Below are positions 19,754 through 28,741 of a stretch of DNA of 64,000 nucleotides, piece after piece. This DNA is from Lachnospiraceae bacterium (GTDB taxonomy: Bacteria; Bacillota; Clostridia; Lachnospirales; Lachnospiraceae). The stretch covers positions 1 through 64,000 of the forward strand of contig SVEY01000001.1 of assembly GCA_015057165.1 (NCBI GenBank), read 5' to 3'. Numbering within the stretch: position 1 is the first letter of the stretch; the number at the start of each line of letters is the position of its first letter. The notes below the pieces were generated by a model. The model saw only the letters and a program-made list of their open reading frames with translations. It did not search any database and had not been told where the DNA came from. Both the position numbers and the translations under genes were made by a program.

Positions 19754-20499
19754 GAGACAATGAAGATATAATTTGTGGCCGTAATGCAGTCCTAGAAGCT
19801 ATTCGTTCAGGAAATGCTGTTGATAAAGTGCTTATACTTGAAGGAAAGCATGACGGTCCGACTAATACAATTATTAGAGAAGCTAAGAAAAAAAGAATTA
19901 TTATTGATTTTACCAGTAAGACAATTCTTGATAGTATGTGTGATGAGAAAAAGCACCAAGGGGTAATTGCATATGTTGCGCCATACGAGTATTCTTCGGT
20001 AGAGGATATCCTAGATAAAGCTTATTCAAAATCCGAAGATCCTTTTATTATAATACTTGATGAGATTGAAGATCCTCATAATCTTGGTGCCATTATTAGA
20101 ACTGCTAATTTATGCGGCGCTCATGGCGTAATTATACCTGAGAGAAGGGCAGCAAGACTTACTAGTGTTGTGGCTAATACTTCTGCAGGAGCTCTTAATT
20201 ATACGCCTGTTGCTAAAGTTACTAATATTAGCAAAACTATTCAGAATCTAAAAGATAAAGGCATGTGGTTTGTGTGTGGAGATATGGATGGCGATACAAT
20301 GTATAATCTTGATCTTACAGGTCCAATTGGTTTAGTAATCGGTAATGAAGGCTCTGGTGTAAGTCCTAATGTTAAGAAGAATTGTGACTTTATTGCATCA
20401 ATTCCTATGTATGGAGATATTGATTCCCTCAATGCTTCAGTTTCCTGTGGCGTGCTAAGTTATGAGATAGTAAGACAACGTATTAATAAAGCCAAATAG
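19750..20499 (+). CDS. rlmB: 23S rRNA (guanosine-2'-O-)-methyltransferase RlmB
   Basis: This 249-residue SpoU/TrmH-family methyltransferase starts with a substrate-binding domain (GRNAVLEAIRSG). The SPOUT catalytic domain follows, with LDEIEDPHNLGAIIRTANLCGAHG, IGNEGSGVS and a C-terminal SLNASVSCGVLSYE; these motifs form the knot that binds AdoMet. It methylates a ribose in the peptidyl-transferase region of 23S rRNA. It is in the conserved position between mrnC and the sigma factor gene. Confidence 0.95.
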   Translation: MRDNEDIICGRNAVLEAIRSGNAVDKVLILEGKHDGPTNTIIREAKKKRIIIDFTSKTILDSMCDEKKHQGVIAYVAPYEYSSVEDILDKAYSKSEDPFIIILDEIEDPHNLGAIIRTANLCGAHGVIIPERRAARLTSVVANTSAGALNYTPVAKVTNISKTIQNLKDKGMWFVCGDMDGDTMYNLDLTGPIGLVIGNEGSGVSPNVKKNCDFIASIPMYGDIDSLNASVSCGVLSYEIVRQRINKAK

Positions 20500-20526
20500 T
20501 TATATTGTGATTTAATTAATAAGATA

Positions 20527-21093
20527 ATGGATTATTCGACACTTAATGATGATGAAATAATAAAACTTTATAGAGAAGGCAATTTAGAGGCTATAGATTA
20601 CATGATTAGAAAATATACGCCTCTTATATATAAATGTCATAATAATAGATATGCAATGGGGTTTAGCAGAGACGACTTTATCCAAGAAGGTTTTATAGGA
20701 CTTCTTTCTGCCATTAATAAGTATGATTATGATTCAGATGCTTCTTTCTATACATTTGCAAAGACCTGTATAGATAATAGTATGAATAAGCTTATGGAAA
20801 AGTCTATGCAGAAGAAAAATCAGATACTTAATAATAGTAAATCTCTTGAGGATAGTGAGGAACTGTCTGAAATACTACAGGAAGATCCGGCTAGAATTGT
20901 TTTATCTAAGATGATTAACGAAGATGCCATATCTAAGATAGAATCTAAACTATCTAAAGGTGAACTTGAAGTGTATAATTATTTGAAAGAGGGCTATACA
21001 CCTAAAGAAATTGTGGATATAATTAATAAACCAGCTAAGTCAGTAGATAATACTATACAACGTATTAAAGCTAAAGCGAGGAAACTCTCTTAA
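20527..21093 (+). CDS. Sigma-70 family factor, SigH-like
   Basis: This 188-residue sigma factor has region 2 (DDFIQEGFIGLLSAINKYDYDSDASFYTFAKTCI, the core-binding and -10 recognition helix) and region 4 with a helix-turn-helix (YTPKEIVDIINKPAKSVDNTIQRIKAKARKL). It lies directly downstream of rlmB, where sigH is found in Bacillus and clostridia, which suggests a sigma-H orthologue. It is shorter and more divergent than Bacillus SigH (about 218 residues). Lachnospiraceae that do not sporulate often keep this gene, possibly for competence or stress. The start is the ATG at 20527, with no clear Shine-Dalgarno. Confidence 0.8.
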   Translation: MDYSTLNDDEIIKLYREGNLEAIDYMIRKYTPLIYKCHNNRYAMGFSRDDFIQEGFIGLLSAINKYDYDSDASFYTFAKTCIDNSMNKLMEKSMQKKNQILNNSKSLEDSEELSEILQEDPARIVLSKMINEDAISKIESKLSKGELEVYNYLKEGYTPKEIVDIINKPAKSVDNTIQRIKAKARKLS

Positions 21094-21157
21094 TGAACAA
21101 TCGCTTATGTAAATTGAGTTTAAGTGACGTTGAGCGTAAACTGTTTCTTAATAAACA

Positions 21158-21189
21158 GCTATGTTTTTATAAAAAAACATAGCATTTTT
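21158..21189 (+). terminator. Terminator after the sigma factor gene
   Basis: GCTATGTTTTT pairs with AAAAACATAGC over an 11-bp stem, followed by ATTTTTA. It ends the 14.3-21.1 kb transcription unit. Confidence 0.85.
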
Positions 21190-21244
21190 AATGATAATAA
21201 TATATAATTGCAATGGTAATTTTTATTTGCTTTGGGGTGTAAAA

Positions 21245-22540
21245 TTGAAATCTTTAGTTGATTCTAGAATGAAAAGAATGAAGGTAATGGGATATTTGCC
21301 TTCTTTAGAGAAGTTTAAGCGTATGGGGAAGAAGCTTGCTTTAAATATGCAGCAAGCCGTCTTATTAAGTATTAATCTTAGAAATCTTAAATACTTTAAT
21401 GAAATATATGGCACAAAAAAGGGCGATGATTTGATTCAAAGAATGGTAGATTATTTCTGCTTTGATAATAAGAATTGTATCATTGGAACTAAGAGCTATG
21501 TAGATCATATATTAGTACTCTGTGAAGGATATGATTATAGTAAGGAAGAATTGATTCGTTATTATGATAAATACTCTAGAGTATTTCTTGAAGAAATCAA
21601 TAATATTTATCCAAGAGCAAAAGTTCATATTGATATAGGAATGAGTCTTGTTGATGGTAATGAAGACTTTATTGTTGCGCAAGATAATGCAAGATATGCA
21701 AGAAGAAGTATTTCATATAGTTATGATACTTCTGTTGCTTTTTATTCTGAAGAATTAAGGAAGAAATCTCTTGAAAAAGCAAGCATTATTCCTAATTTCC
21801 AGAAAGCTATTGATAATAATGACATTATAGTACTGTTACAACCTAAGTATTCTGTGGAAGAGAATAGAATTGTTGGTGCAGAAGCTCTTTCTCGTTTTAA
21901 GGATGAAGATGGTAATATTGTATCTCCTGCATTATTTGTTCCAATTCTGGAGAAAGCACATATTATATATCAGCTTGATTATGAAGTAATACGTCAGGTT
22001 GTTAATATTCAGAAGAAATGGCAGGATGAAGGAAGGGAGCTTTTCCCTATTTCTGTTAATTTATCGCGAGTTGATTTACTTGAAGATAATTTTATGGAAC
22101 GTATAGATAATCTGGTTAGTGAGGCAGGTATACCTAGAAATTCCATTGAATTTGAGTTTACTGAAACTGTTCTTGTTGAAAATTTATCAAAAGTTATTAG
22201 TAAACTTAATAATCTAAAGAATTGTGGTTACAGAATTGCAATAGATGATTTTGGCTCTGGATATAATTCTCTTTATGTGTTAGGTCAGATTCCTGCTAAT
22301 GTCATTAAATTTGACAGGGGATTTGTACTTCATTCATTACAGAACGATGTTGGTCTTACAATTATGAAGAACCTTGTTGAGACATTTAAAGAGATATCAT
22401 TTGAAGTTCTCTGTGAGGGCGTTGAGACGAAAGAAGAAGAGAAGAATATTGTTGAATGTGGATGTGACGTTATTCAAGGATATTTGTATGACAGGCCACT
22501 AGGTGTAACAGATTTTGAAGAAAAATATGTAGCTTGTTAG
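21245..22540 (+). CDS. EAL-domain c-di-GMP phosphodiesterase with degenerate GGDEF
   Basis: This soluble protein has about 431 residues. The N-terminal third resembles a GGDEF fold (LSINLRNLKYFNEIYGTKKGDDLIQ) but lacks the GGDEF signature. The EAL domain starts near residue 195, with EAL at 213-215, NLSRVDL, FTETVL, DDFGSGYNSL, VIKFDRGF, EGVET and QGYLYDRPL, so catalysis is plausible. Start choice: TTG at 21245 has GGGGTG just upstream, whereas the ATG at 21191 abuts the preceding terminator and has no ribosome site. TATAAT at 21203-21208 could be the -10 box, which also favours the later start. The gene ends at a terminator shared with a convergent gene. Confidence 0.84.
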   Translation: MKSLVDSRMKRMKVMGYLPSLEKFKRMGKKLALNMQQAVLLSINLRNLKYFNEIYGTKKGDDLIQRMVDYFCFDNKNCIIGTKSYVDHILVLCEGYDYSKEELIRYYDKYSRVFLEEINNIYPRAKVHIDIGMSLVDGNEDFIVAQDNARYARRSISYSYDTSVAFYSEELRKKSLEKASIIPNFQKAIDNNDIIVLLQPKYSVEENRIVGAEALSRFKDEDGNIVSPALFVPILEKAHIIYQLDYEVIRQVVNIQKKWQDEGRELFPISVNLSRVDLLEDNFMERIDNLVSEAGIPRNSIEFEFTETVLVENLSKVISKLNNLKNCGYRIAIDDFGSGYNSLYVLGQIPANVIKFDRGFVLHSLQNDVGLTIMKNLVETFKEISFEVLCEGVETKEEEKNIVECGCDVIQGYLYDRPLGVTDFEEKYVAC

Positions 22541-22554
22541 AGTTTGTATTATGT

Positions 22555-22618
22555 TAGCCTCTATATACTTTTGAGCAATTAAAGAGTACCTGTTCAAAAT
22601 TATATAAAGGCTATTTTT
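22555..22618. terminator. Bidirectional terminator between convergent genes
   Basis: A long imperfect stem pairs TAGCCTcTATATA with TATATAaAGGCTA, extended inward by TTTTGA/TCAAAA. T-runs lie on both ends (CTATTTTTA on the + strand). It separates the EAL gene from the minus-strand PHP gene and touches the last bases of the latter. Confidence 0.75.
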
Positions 22619-23426
22619 ATAATTCATATTCTATTGGTTTACGATTCTTATACACAAAGTAAGAATTAAAACCACAATCTTTAAGGATATTTTCAATTTT
22701 GTCATATCCAACGTTAATCTGCTCAGTCTTATGTGCATCAGAACCAAGTGTAATTAGCTTACCACCAAGGTCTTTATATTTCTTAATAGTCGCAATACAA
22801 GGATTTGGCTCTAATAAGCCGAATTTGAAGGCCCCTGTGTTAATCTCTAATGCTTTGTCATTCTCAATTAATAGTTTAAGTATGTCATATACAATGTCAC
22901 AATAATCCTCGTAGGCTAGTTTCTTTGCTTCATCTGAGTATCTTATTATATAATCTAAGTGTCCGTAAGAATCGAAGTTTTTAAAAGATTCTATGTTTGC
23001 TGCTGTTTCCTCAAAAAACTTTCTAACACCACCTTTTATGCCATATTCATTGAAATATTCTGGGTAATAAGGATCCATCTTATTAACCTGATGTGTTGAA
23101 CCAATAACGAAGTCGAAATTATATTTTGAAATGATTTCATTATGTTTTTTGGCAAGATGAGTTTGCAAACCAAGTTCTATTCCCCATAAAACCTCGAAGG
23201 AATTGTTATAAAATTTGTTATTGGTAAGAACATCATAGCATTTTCTATAGCTATCAATATCTAAATCAAATCTATTAGGCTCATGATAGTAGTCTAAGTC
23301 TAAATGGTCTGTAAATGTTATACCATACATATTAGCTTTAATTGACTCTTCAATCATATCTTTCATTGGAGCTTCAGAATCACCGGAAAACTCGCAATGC
23401 ATATGGTTGTTCCATAATTTGTTCAT
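22617..23426 (-). CDS. PHP-domain histidinol-phosphatase-like protein
   Basis: This 269-residue metal-dependent phosphoesterase of the PHP family starts with NNHMHCEFSGDSEAP (metal-binding His pair), then has FTDHLDLDYY, VIGSTHQV, YGHLDYI and a late LGSDAHKTEQ, in the order seen in HisK-type histidinol phosphatases. It would remove phosphate from L-histidinol phosphate. PHP proteins are diverse, so the exact substrate is inferred. It is the only minus-strand protein gene here. AAAGGA on the minus strand precedes the ATG. hisH and hisF occur 35 kb away. Confidence 0.8.
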   Translation of the reverse strand: MNKLWNNHMHCEFSGDSEAPMKDMIEESIKANMYGITFTDHLDLDYYHEPNRFDLDIDSYRKCYDVLTNNKFYNNSFEVLWGIELGLQTHLAKKHNEIISKYNFDFVIGSTHQVNKMDPYYPEYFNEYGIKGGVRKFFEETAANIESFKNFDSYGHLDYIIRYSDEAKKLAYEDYCDIVYDILKLLIENDKALEINTGAFKFGLLEPNPCIATIKKYKDLGGKLITLGSDAHKTEQINVGYDKIENILKDCGFNSYFVYKNRKPIEYEL

Positions 23427-23553
23427 AATAATTTATTTCCTTTTATATTGTTTGTTTAAATATTTTAACATATCTCAAATAATAACATATTTCATAACTA
23501 GTGAATTAAAATGTTTAAATTTGTGAAACATTTAACAAAAATTAATTATTTAC

Positions 23554-23582
23554 TTGAATTATTACTCGTTTTCAAGTAGAAT
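23554..23582 (+). promoter_or_regulatory. Promoter of the gap gene
   Basis: TTGAAT (23554-23559), a 17-bp spacer and TAGAAT (23577-23582) lie about 70 bp upstream of the ATG. A strong AGGAGG follows at 23635-23640. The rest of the 220-bp region upstream is AT-rich, and I see no operator in it. Confidence 0.72.
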
Positions 23583-23648
23583 ATATATCGGTATCTAATG
23601 ATACGAGAAAAAAGAAAAAATATTTTATGTCTTTAGGAGGAATTTAAA

Positions 23649-24665
23649 ATGGCAGTAAGAGTAGCTATTAATGGATTCGGACGTATTGGTCGTCTTGCAT
23701 TCAGACAAATGTTTGGCGCTGAAGGTTATGAGGTTGTTGCAATCAACGACTTAACAAGCCCTAAGATGCTTGCACATTTATTAAAGTATGATAGTTCACA
23801 GGGTAGATATGAGAAGGCTGAGACAGTTAAGGCTGGCGAAGATTCTATCACTGTTGACGGTAAAGAAATCAAGATTTATGCTGAGGCAGATGCTAGCAAC
23901 TGTCCTTGGGGTGAATTAAAGGTAGACGTTGTATTAGAGTGTACAGGATTCTACACATCTAAGGATAAGGCTTCTGCTCATATTAAGGCAGGTGCTCGTA
24001 AGGTTGTTATCTCTGCTCCAGCAGGAAATGACCTTCCTACAATCGTATACAACGTTAACCACAATACACTTAAGGCTTCTGATGATGTTATCTCTGCAGC
24101 TTCTTGTACAACTAACTGCTTAGCACCTATGGCTGATGCATTAAACAAGTATGCTGAGATTCAATCAGGTATTATGTGTACAATCCACGCTTACACAGGT
24201 GATCAGATGACACTTGACGGCCCACAGCGTAAGGGTGACCTTAGAAGATCTCGTGCAGCTGCAGTTAATATCGTACCTAACTCAACAGGTGCTGCTAAGG
24301 CTATCGGTCTTGTTATCCCTGAGTTAAATGGTAAGTTAATCGGTGCAGCACAGCGTGTTCCTACACCTACAGGTTCTACAACAATTCTTACAGCTGTAGT
24401 TAAGGGTAAGGATGTTACTGTTGACGGAATCAACGCTGCAATGAAGGCTGCTGCAACAGAGTCTTTCGGATATAATGAAGATGAAATCGTATCAAGCGAT
24501 ATCGTTGGTATGAGATATGGTTCATTATTCGATGCTACACAGACTTTGGTTAATAAGGTATCTGATGATTTATATGAAGTACAGGTTGTATCTTGGTATG
24601 ATAATGAGAATTCGTACACATCTCAGATGGTTCGTACAATTAAGTACTTCTCAGAGTTAGCATAA
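23649..24665 (+). CDS. gap: Glyceraldehyde-3-phosphate dehydrogenase, type I
   Basis: This 338-residue glycolytic enzyme oxidises glyceraldehyde-3-phosphate to 1,3-bisphosphoglycerate with NAD. It has the N-terminal NAD motif INGFGRIGR, the catalytic Cys in [25 protein letters not shown], and a C-terminal [12 protein letters not shown]. Codon choice is visibly more biased (GTTAAG, ACACCT, TTCGGA) than in neighbouring genes, which fits high expression. It heads the glycolytic cluster and is separated from pgk by a structured 320-bp region. Confidence 0.98.
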   Translation: MAVRVAINGFGRIGRLAFRQMFGAEGYEVVAINDLTSPKMLAHLLKYDSSQGRYEKAETVKAGEDSITVDGKEIKIYAEADASNCPWGELKVDVVLECTGFYTSKDKASAHIKAGARKVVISAPAGNDLPTIVYNVNHNTLKASDDVISAASCTTNCLAPMADALNKYAEIQSGIMCTIHAYTGDQMTLDGPQRKGDLRRSRAAAVNIVPNSTGAAKAIGLVIPELNGKLIGAAQRVPTPTGSTTILTAVVKGKDVTVDGINAAMKAAATESFGYNEDEIVSSDIVGMRYGSLFDATQTLVNKVSDDLYEVQVVSWYDNENSYTSQMVRTIKYFSELA

Positions 24666-24674
24666 TATGCTGTA

Positions 24675-24750
24675 TATCCGCAGAGCGGATGTACTGCACG
24701 ACGAGCCCCTTCGCCAAAGGCGAACTAGAATGGGCGAGTCTCATTATGAG
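24675..24750 (+). other. Structured 3' region of gap: row of small hairpins
   Basis: Three compact stems follow the gap stop codon: ATCCGC-AGA-GCGGAT (24676-24690), TTCGCC-AAA-GGCGAA (24710-24724) and CTCAT-T-ATGAG (24740-24750). They come before the terminator at 24769. None has a T-tract, so they may be RNA stabilisers or processing sites rather than terminators. The sequence GACGAGC between the first two recurs upstream of ssrA. Confidence 0.6.
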
Positions 24751-24768
24751 ATTAAATTATGACCATTA

Positions 24769-24799
24769 AGGTCCGGTCTTTAGGATCGGACCTATTTTT
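24769..24799 (+). terminator. Terminator downstream of gap
   Basis: AGGTCCG (24769-24775) and CGGACCT (24787-24793) form a stem with an 11-nt loop, followed by ATTTTTG. Confidence 0.85.
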
Positions 24800-24860
24800 G
24801 TATAATCCTAAGGCATGTATATAAATGCACACTTATGAATTAGAACTAATGTAGCTTTTT

Positions 24861-24909
24861 GTCATAGGTCTGCGACGCGATTTTCTTATGAGCGTGCAGA
24901 CACTATGAC
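24861..24909 (+). other. Large hairpin between gap and pgk
   Basis: GTCATAG-GTCTGC pairs with GCAGAC-A-CTATGAC (one bulged A), and the stem continues inward with ACGC/GCGT, giving about 17 pairs. The apical loop contains ATTTTCTTATGA. No T-run follows, so it is not a classical terminator. It lies about 75 bp upstream of the pgk start, within the likely leader. Confidence 0.7.
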
Positions 24910-24984
24910 ATAAAGCGATTATTAGATTAAGGCGTGTGCAATTATAGGTATATGATAATAAGACTAATTATGGAGGAAAAAGAT

Positions 24985-26193
24985 ATGGGACTTAATAAGA
25001 AGACAGTAGATGATATTAATGTTAAGGGACAAAGGGTATTGTGCCGTTGTGATTTTAACGTTCCTATTATTGATGGCAAGATTACAGACGAAAATCGTCT
25101 TGTGGCAGCACTTCCTACAATTAAGAAGCTTGTTGCAGATGGCGGTAAAGTGATTCTTTGTTCACATCTTGGTAAACCAAAAGGAGAGCCAAAGCCTGAA
25201 CTTTCACTTGCTCCAGTAGCTAAAAGATTAGCAGAGCTTCTAGGCCAGGAAGTAAAGTTTGCCCCTGATAATGAAGTTGTTGGCCCTAATGCAAAGGCTG
25301 CTATTTCTGCAATGAATGATGGTGATATTGTTCTCCTTGAGAATACTCGCTATAGAGCAGAAGAAACAAAAAATGGTGAAGCATTCTCTAAGGATTTGGC
25401 TTCAATCTGTGATGTATTCGTTAATGACGCATTTGGTACAGCTCACAGAGCACATTGCTCTAACGTAGGAGTATCATCTCTTGTTGATACAGCTGTTGTA
25501 GGTTACTTAATGGAGAAGGAGATTAACTTCCTTGGAAATGCTGTTGAGAATCCTACAAGACCATTTGTTGCTATACTTGGTGGAGCTAAGATTGCTGATA
25601 AACTTAATGTTATTAATAATCTACTTGAGAAATGTGATACATTAATTATTGGTGGCGGAATGGCATATTCTTTCCTTAAAGCTCAAGGATATGAGATTGG
25701 CCTTTCATTATGTGATGATTCTAAGCTCGATTATTGCTTAGAAATGATGGATAAAGCTAAGAAGGCTGGTAAGAAGCTACTCTTACCTATTGATGTTGTT
25801 ACAATTAAAGATTTCCCAGATCCTATTGATGGACCTGTTGAAACTTCAGTTCATAACTTTGATGATATTCCATCTAACGAAGAAGGCTGTGATATCGGAC
25901 CTAAGACAGCAGCATTATATGCTAATGAAGTGAAGAATGCTAAGACTGTTGTATGGAATGGACCTATGGGATTATTCGAGAACCCTTCACTTGCTAAGGG
26001 AACTCTTGAAGTTGCCAAGGCACTTGCTGATTCAGATGCTACAACAATTATTGGTGGAGGAGATTCAGCTGCAGCTGTTAATCAGATGGGACTTGGGGAC
26101 AAGATGAGCCATATCTCTACAGGTGGTGGAGCATCCCTTGAATTCTTAGAGGGCAAGGAACTCCCCGGTGTAGTATGTGCTAATGATAAGTAA
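24985..26193 (+). CDS. pgk: Phosphoglycerate kinase
   Basis: This 402-residue glycolytic kinase transfers phosphate from 1,3-bisphosphoglycerate to ADP. It has [39 protein letters not shown] and the C-terminal nucleotide loop GGGDSAAAV...[15 protein letters not shown]. The ATG at 24985 is chosen because TGGAGG is at 24970-24975 and the product then begins MGLNKKTV, as in related Pgk. A longer reading frame upstream (from 24934) has no ribosome site. It sits between gap and tpiA with hairpins on both sides. Confidence 0.98.
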   Translation: MGLNKKTVDDINVKGQRVLCRCDFNVPIIDGKITDENRLVAALPTIKKLVADGGKVILCSHLGKPKGEPKPELSLAPVAKRLAELLGQEVKFAPDNEVVGPNAKAAISAMNDGDIVLLENTRYRAEETKNGEAFSKDLASICDVFVNDAFGTAHRAHCSNVGVSSLVDTAVVGYLMEKEINFLGNAVENPTRPFVAILGGAKIADKLNVINNLLEKCDTLIIGGGMAYSFLKAQGYEIGLSLCDDSKLDYCLEMMDKAKKAGKKLLLPIDVVTIKDFPDPIDGPVETSVHNFDDIPSNEEGCDIGPKTAALYANEVKNAKTVVWNGPMGLFENPSLAKGTLEVAKALADSDATTIIGGGDSAAAVNQMGLGDKMSHISTGGGASLEFLEGKELPGVVCANDK

Positions 26194-26204
26194 TATGCTT
26201 ATAT

Positions 26205-26265
26205 ATCTGAGGGCAAGAACTCCTGAGCGACATTCTTAGTCGCGGGGAGTTGCTTGGCCTCAGAT
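26205..26265 (+). other. Large hairpin A between pgk and tpiA
   Basis: ATCTGAGG pairs with CCTCAGAT (26205-26212 / 26258-26265). Further pairs are CAAG/CTTG, AACTCC/GGAGTT and GCGAC/GTCGC, giving a long imperfect stem closed by a 7-nt loop. It begins 11 bp after the pgk stop. The tip carries GACATTCTTAGTC (26229-26241), which is repeated exactly in hairpin B. Confidence 0.75.
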
Positions 26266-26290
26266 GATTGATGTTCAATATTGAGCAAGG

Positions 26291-26355
26291 AATTTAGAAG
26301 CTTGAACCCTCAGCGCAGACATTCTTAGTCAAGCGAGGGTTTCAAGTTCTAAATT
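26291..26355 (+). other. Large hairpin B between pgk and tpiA
   Basis: AATTTAGAA pairs with TTCTAAATT, CTTGAA with TTCAAG, and CCCTC with GAGGG, giving 20 pairs with one bulge. The tip again carries GACATTCTTAGTC (26318-26330). There is no T-tract; the tpiA ribosome site AGGAGG starts about 24 bp downstream. Confidence 0.75.
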
Positions 26356-26392
26356 CTTAGATTATATATAAGATTTTAGGAGGAAATTAGAA

Positions 26393-27139
26393 ATGAGTAG
26401 AAGAAGAATTGTAGCAGGAAACTGGAAGATGAACAAGACACCAAGTGAGGCCGTAGCTCTTGTTAACGAGTTAAAGCCACTTGTTGAAAGTGATGATGTT
26501 GATGTTGTATACTGTGTTCCTGCAGTAGACATCGTTCCTGTTGTAGAAGCTGTTAAGGGAACAAATGTTAAAGTTGGAGCAGAGAACCTTTATACAGAGG
26601 ATAAAGGTGCATATACTGGCGAGATTTCAGCAGATATGCTAGTAGATGCTGGTGTTGAATATGTTGTAATTGGTCACTCTGAGAGAAGAGAGTACTTCAA
26701 TGAGACTGATGAGTTCCTAAATAAGAAAGTTAAGAAGGCAATCGAGAAAGGCCTTACTCCAATTCTTTGCTGTGGAGAGACATTAGAGCAAAGAGAGATG
26801 GGCGTTACTATGGACTGGATTCGTCTACAGATTAAGTCTGACTTAACAGGTGTTGCAGCTTCTGATGTTGCTAAGCTTGTTATTGCTTACGAGCCAATTT
26901 GGGCTATTGGAACAGGCAAGACAGCAACTTCTGATCAGGCTGAAGAAGTTTGTGCAGGAATTAGAGCTTGTGTTGCTGAAATGTATGATCAAGCTACTGC
27001 AGATGCTGTTCGTATTCAGTACGGTGGATCTGTTAATGCTGGTAATGCTAAGGAGTTATTCTCTAAGCCTAACATTGACGGTGGTCTTGTAGGTGGAGCA
27101 TCACTTAAGGCTGACTTTGGTGATATCGTTAATGCATAA
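26393..27139 (+). CDS. tpiA: Triosephosphate isomerase
   Basis: This 248-residue TIM barrel interconverts dihydroxyacetone phosphate and glyceraldehyde-3-phosphate. It has the N-terminal AGNWKMNKT (catalytic Asn/Lys), [11 protein letters not shown] (catalytic His) and [15 protein letters not shown] (catalytic Glu and flexible loop). [13 protein letters not shown] and the phosphate-binding GGLVGGASL complete it. The length is normal. TTTAGGAGGAAA precedes the ATG. Confidence 0.98.
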   Translation: MSRRRIVAGNWKMNKTPSEAVALVNELKPLVESDDVDVVYCVPAVDIVPVVEAVKGTNVKVGAENLYTEDKGAYTGEISADMLVDAGVEYVVIGHSERREYFNETDEFLNKKVKKAIEKGLTPILCCGETLEQREMGVTMDWIRLQIKSDLTGVAASDVAKLVIAYEPIWAIGTGKTATSDQAEEVCAGIRACVAEMYDQATADAVRIQYGGSVNAGNAKELFSKPNIDGGLVGGASLKADFGDIVNA

Positions 27140-27161
27140 ATAATGTTTTATTAGAATTATT

Positions 27162-27193
27162 AAGGTTCTGTACTTATGTGCAGAACCTTTTTT
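27162..27193 (+). terminator. Terminator after tpiA
   Basis: AAGGTTCTG and CAGAACCTT form a 9-bp stem with a 10-nt loop, followed by TTTTTATTT. Confidence 0.9.
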
Positions 27194-27345
27194 ATTTAAT
27201 TTGAGTTATGCAAAATGTGATAAAACCATTGACTTTGCCTATGTTTTTTGACAATTATTATCGTGTCGAAAAAACATTTATTATGATATAATTTTCTAGT
27301 ATGTATTAAGATGTGGTTTTATAAGTGACATTTTTTAATATTATT

Positions 27346-28719
27346 ATGAATAAGACAATAAAATTAGGCCTATTAGTTGTCCTTCTTATTGCTGTTCTTG
27401 GTCTTTGTGGCTGCGAGGCAGATAAAGCAGAAGCATCTAATATGACAAAGATACAACTTGAATACGAGCTTTCTAAATACGACACGAGTTATGAGAAAAT
27501 ACTTGCTGTATGTACGAAAGAATTTGCAGGTAATCATCCAATTGATGAGAATTTCATGGGATGGTTTATAAGTCGTTATGGAGATGCGGCATTAGACACA
27601 ATTGTGGCAAAAGAAGAATTTGTAGATCCAGATATATGGTATAACATTACAGGCAAAAGTATTCATGTGTTATGGTTTGAATATTCTGCTGAAACAGGAT
27701 TGGATACATATAGTAATCTTCGTACTTATGTTGTTAATACGAAGTCTGATGATAATGTGGTCTTTGATATTGCAGGTGATGTATCTCTTGCAGAAGACAA
27801 GGCTACAACTAATTATATGTATGAGCAAAAGAATGGACTTCTTGATTGCTTTGATGATAATTTGCTTGATGCCATAAATGAAAGCGACATTTTCATTGTT
27901 AATAATGAATTTGCATATACTACTCGTGGTGATGCTATTGTGGAGAAGTATTATACATTTAGAGGCAATCCTACTTTAATTAATGAGTTAAAGCATATTG
28001 GAGTAGACGCGGTAACTATTGCTAATAATCATGTATATGATTATAGGGAAGAAGGTTTTCTTGACACACTAAGAAGTCTTGAAGAGTACAAGATGCCTTA
28101 TGTTGGTGCAGGAAGAAATCTTGAAGATGCAAAACAGCCTATTTATTATATTGCAAATGGTAGGAAAATTGCTCTTGTAAATGCCACTCAGATAGAGAAG
28201 AATCAGAATTTTACGAAAGCTGCAACTGAGGATGAGGCTGGCGTATTAAAGTGCCTAGATCCAACTGATTTTATTGATGTGATAGAGAAGGCAAAGAAGA
28301 ATTCTGACTATGTTCTGGTCATTTCCCATTGGGGAACAGAATATCAGGAAAAATATGGTAAAGATCAGGAAAAGCTGGCAAAGCAATTTGCAGATGCAGG
28401 CGCTGATGCAATTATAGGTGGTCATCCACATATTCTGCAGGGAGTTGATTACATAGAAGATGTGCCTGTGTATTATAGTTTGGGCAATTTCTTTTTCTCA
28501 TTAGATGAAAATATGCCGAAGAGCTTTGATACAGGTCTTGCTAGAATTTCTATTAGTCGAGACGGTGAGATTAAGGCAAGTTTTATACCATGTCGTTTTG
28601 ACGAAGGTGTAATAAGTCTTATTGATGATAACAAGGAAGCTCAGAAGATTTATTCAGAGCTTAACAAAGTATCTGGTGATGCCAGATTTGATCATAATGG
28701 ATTAATAAACAAAAAATAA
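27346..28719 (+). CDS. CapA-family lipoprotein (PGA_cap metallophosphatase fold)
   Basis: This protein of about 457 residues starts with a lipoprotein signal: MNKTIK, a hydrophobic stretch and the lipobox LCGC, so it is anchored outside the membrane. After a spacer domain (about 25-150), the CapA fold runs from FDIAGDVSLAED through NNEFAYT, IANNHVYDY, ISHWGTEYQ, IIGGHPHILQGV and YYSLGNFFF. This is the family of poly-gamma-glutamate capsule protein CapA, related to calcineurin-like phosphoesterases. The first Asp motif (GDVSL) is kept. No capB/capC genes are nearby, so a capsule role is not supported. The start is uncertain: ATG 27346 gives the best signal peptide, GTG 27325 is possible, and neither has a clear ribosome site. 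It interrupts the glycolytic gene row. Confidence 0.82.
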   Translation: MNKTIKLGLLVVLLIAVLGLCGCEADKAEASNMTKIQLEYELSKYDTSYEKILAVCTKEFAGNHPIDENFMGWFISRYGDAALDTIVAKEEFVDPDIWYNITGKSIHVLWFEYSAETGLDTYSNLRTYVVNTKSDDNVVFDIAGDVSLAEDKATTNYMYEQKNGLLDCFDDNLLDAINESDIFIVNNEFAYTTRGDAIVEKYYTFRGNPTLINELKHIGVDAVTIANNHVYDYREEGFLDTLRSLEEYKMPYVGAGRNLEDAKQPIYYIANGRKIALVNATQIEKNQNFTKAATEDEAGVLKCLDPTDFIDVIEKAKKNSDYVLVISHWGTEYQEKYGKDQEKLAKQFADAGADAIIGGHPHILQGVDYIEDVPVYYSLGNFFFSLDENMPKSFDTGLARISISRDGEIKASFIPCRFDEGVISLIDDNKEAQKIYSELNKVSGDARFDHNGLINKK

Positions 28720-28741
28720 TTAAAAGAGAGGAAACTAAGTG

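Noticed and set aside
27248..27292. TTGACA (27248) with TATAAT (27287) as a promoter for the capA-like gene
   Set aside because: The spacing is 33 bp, too long for one promoter; TATAAT may still work with a weak -35 (TGTCGA at 27264).
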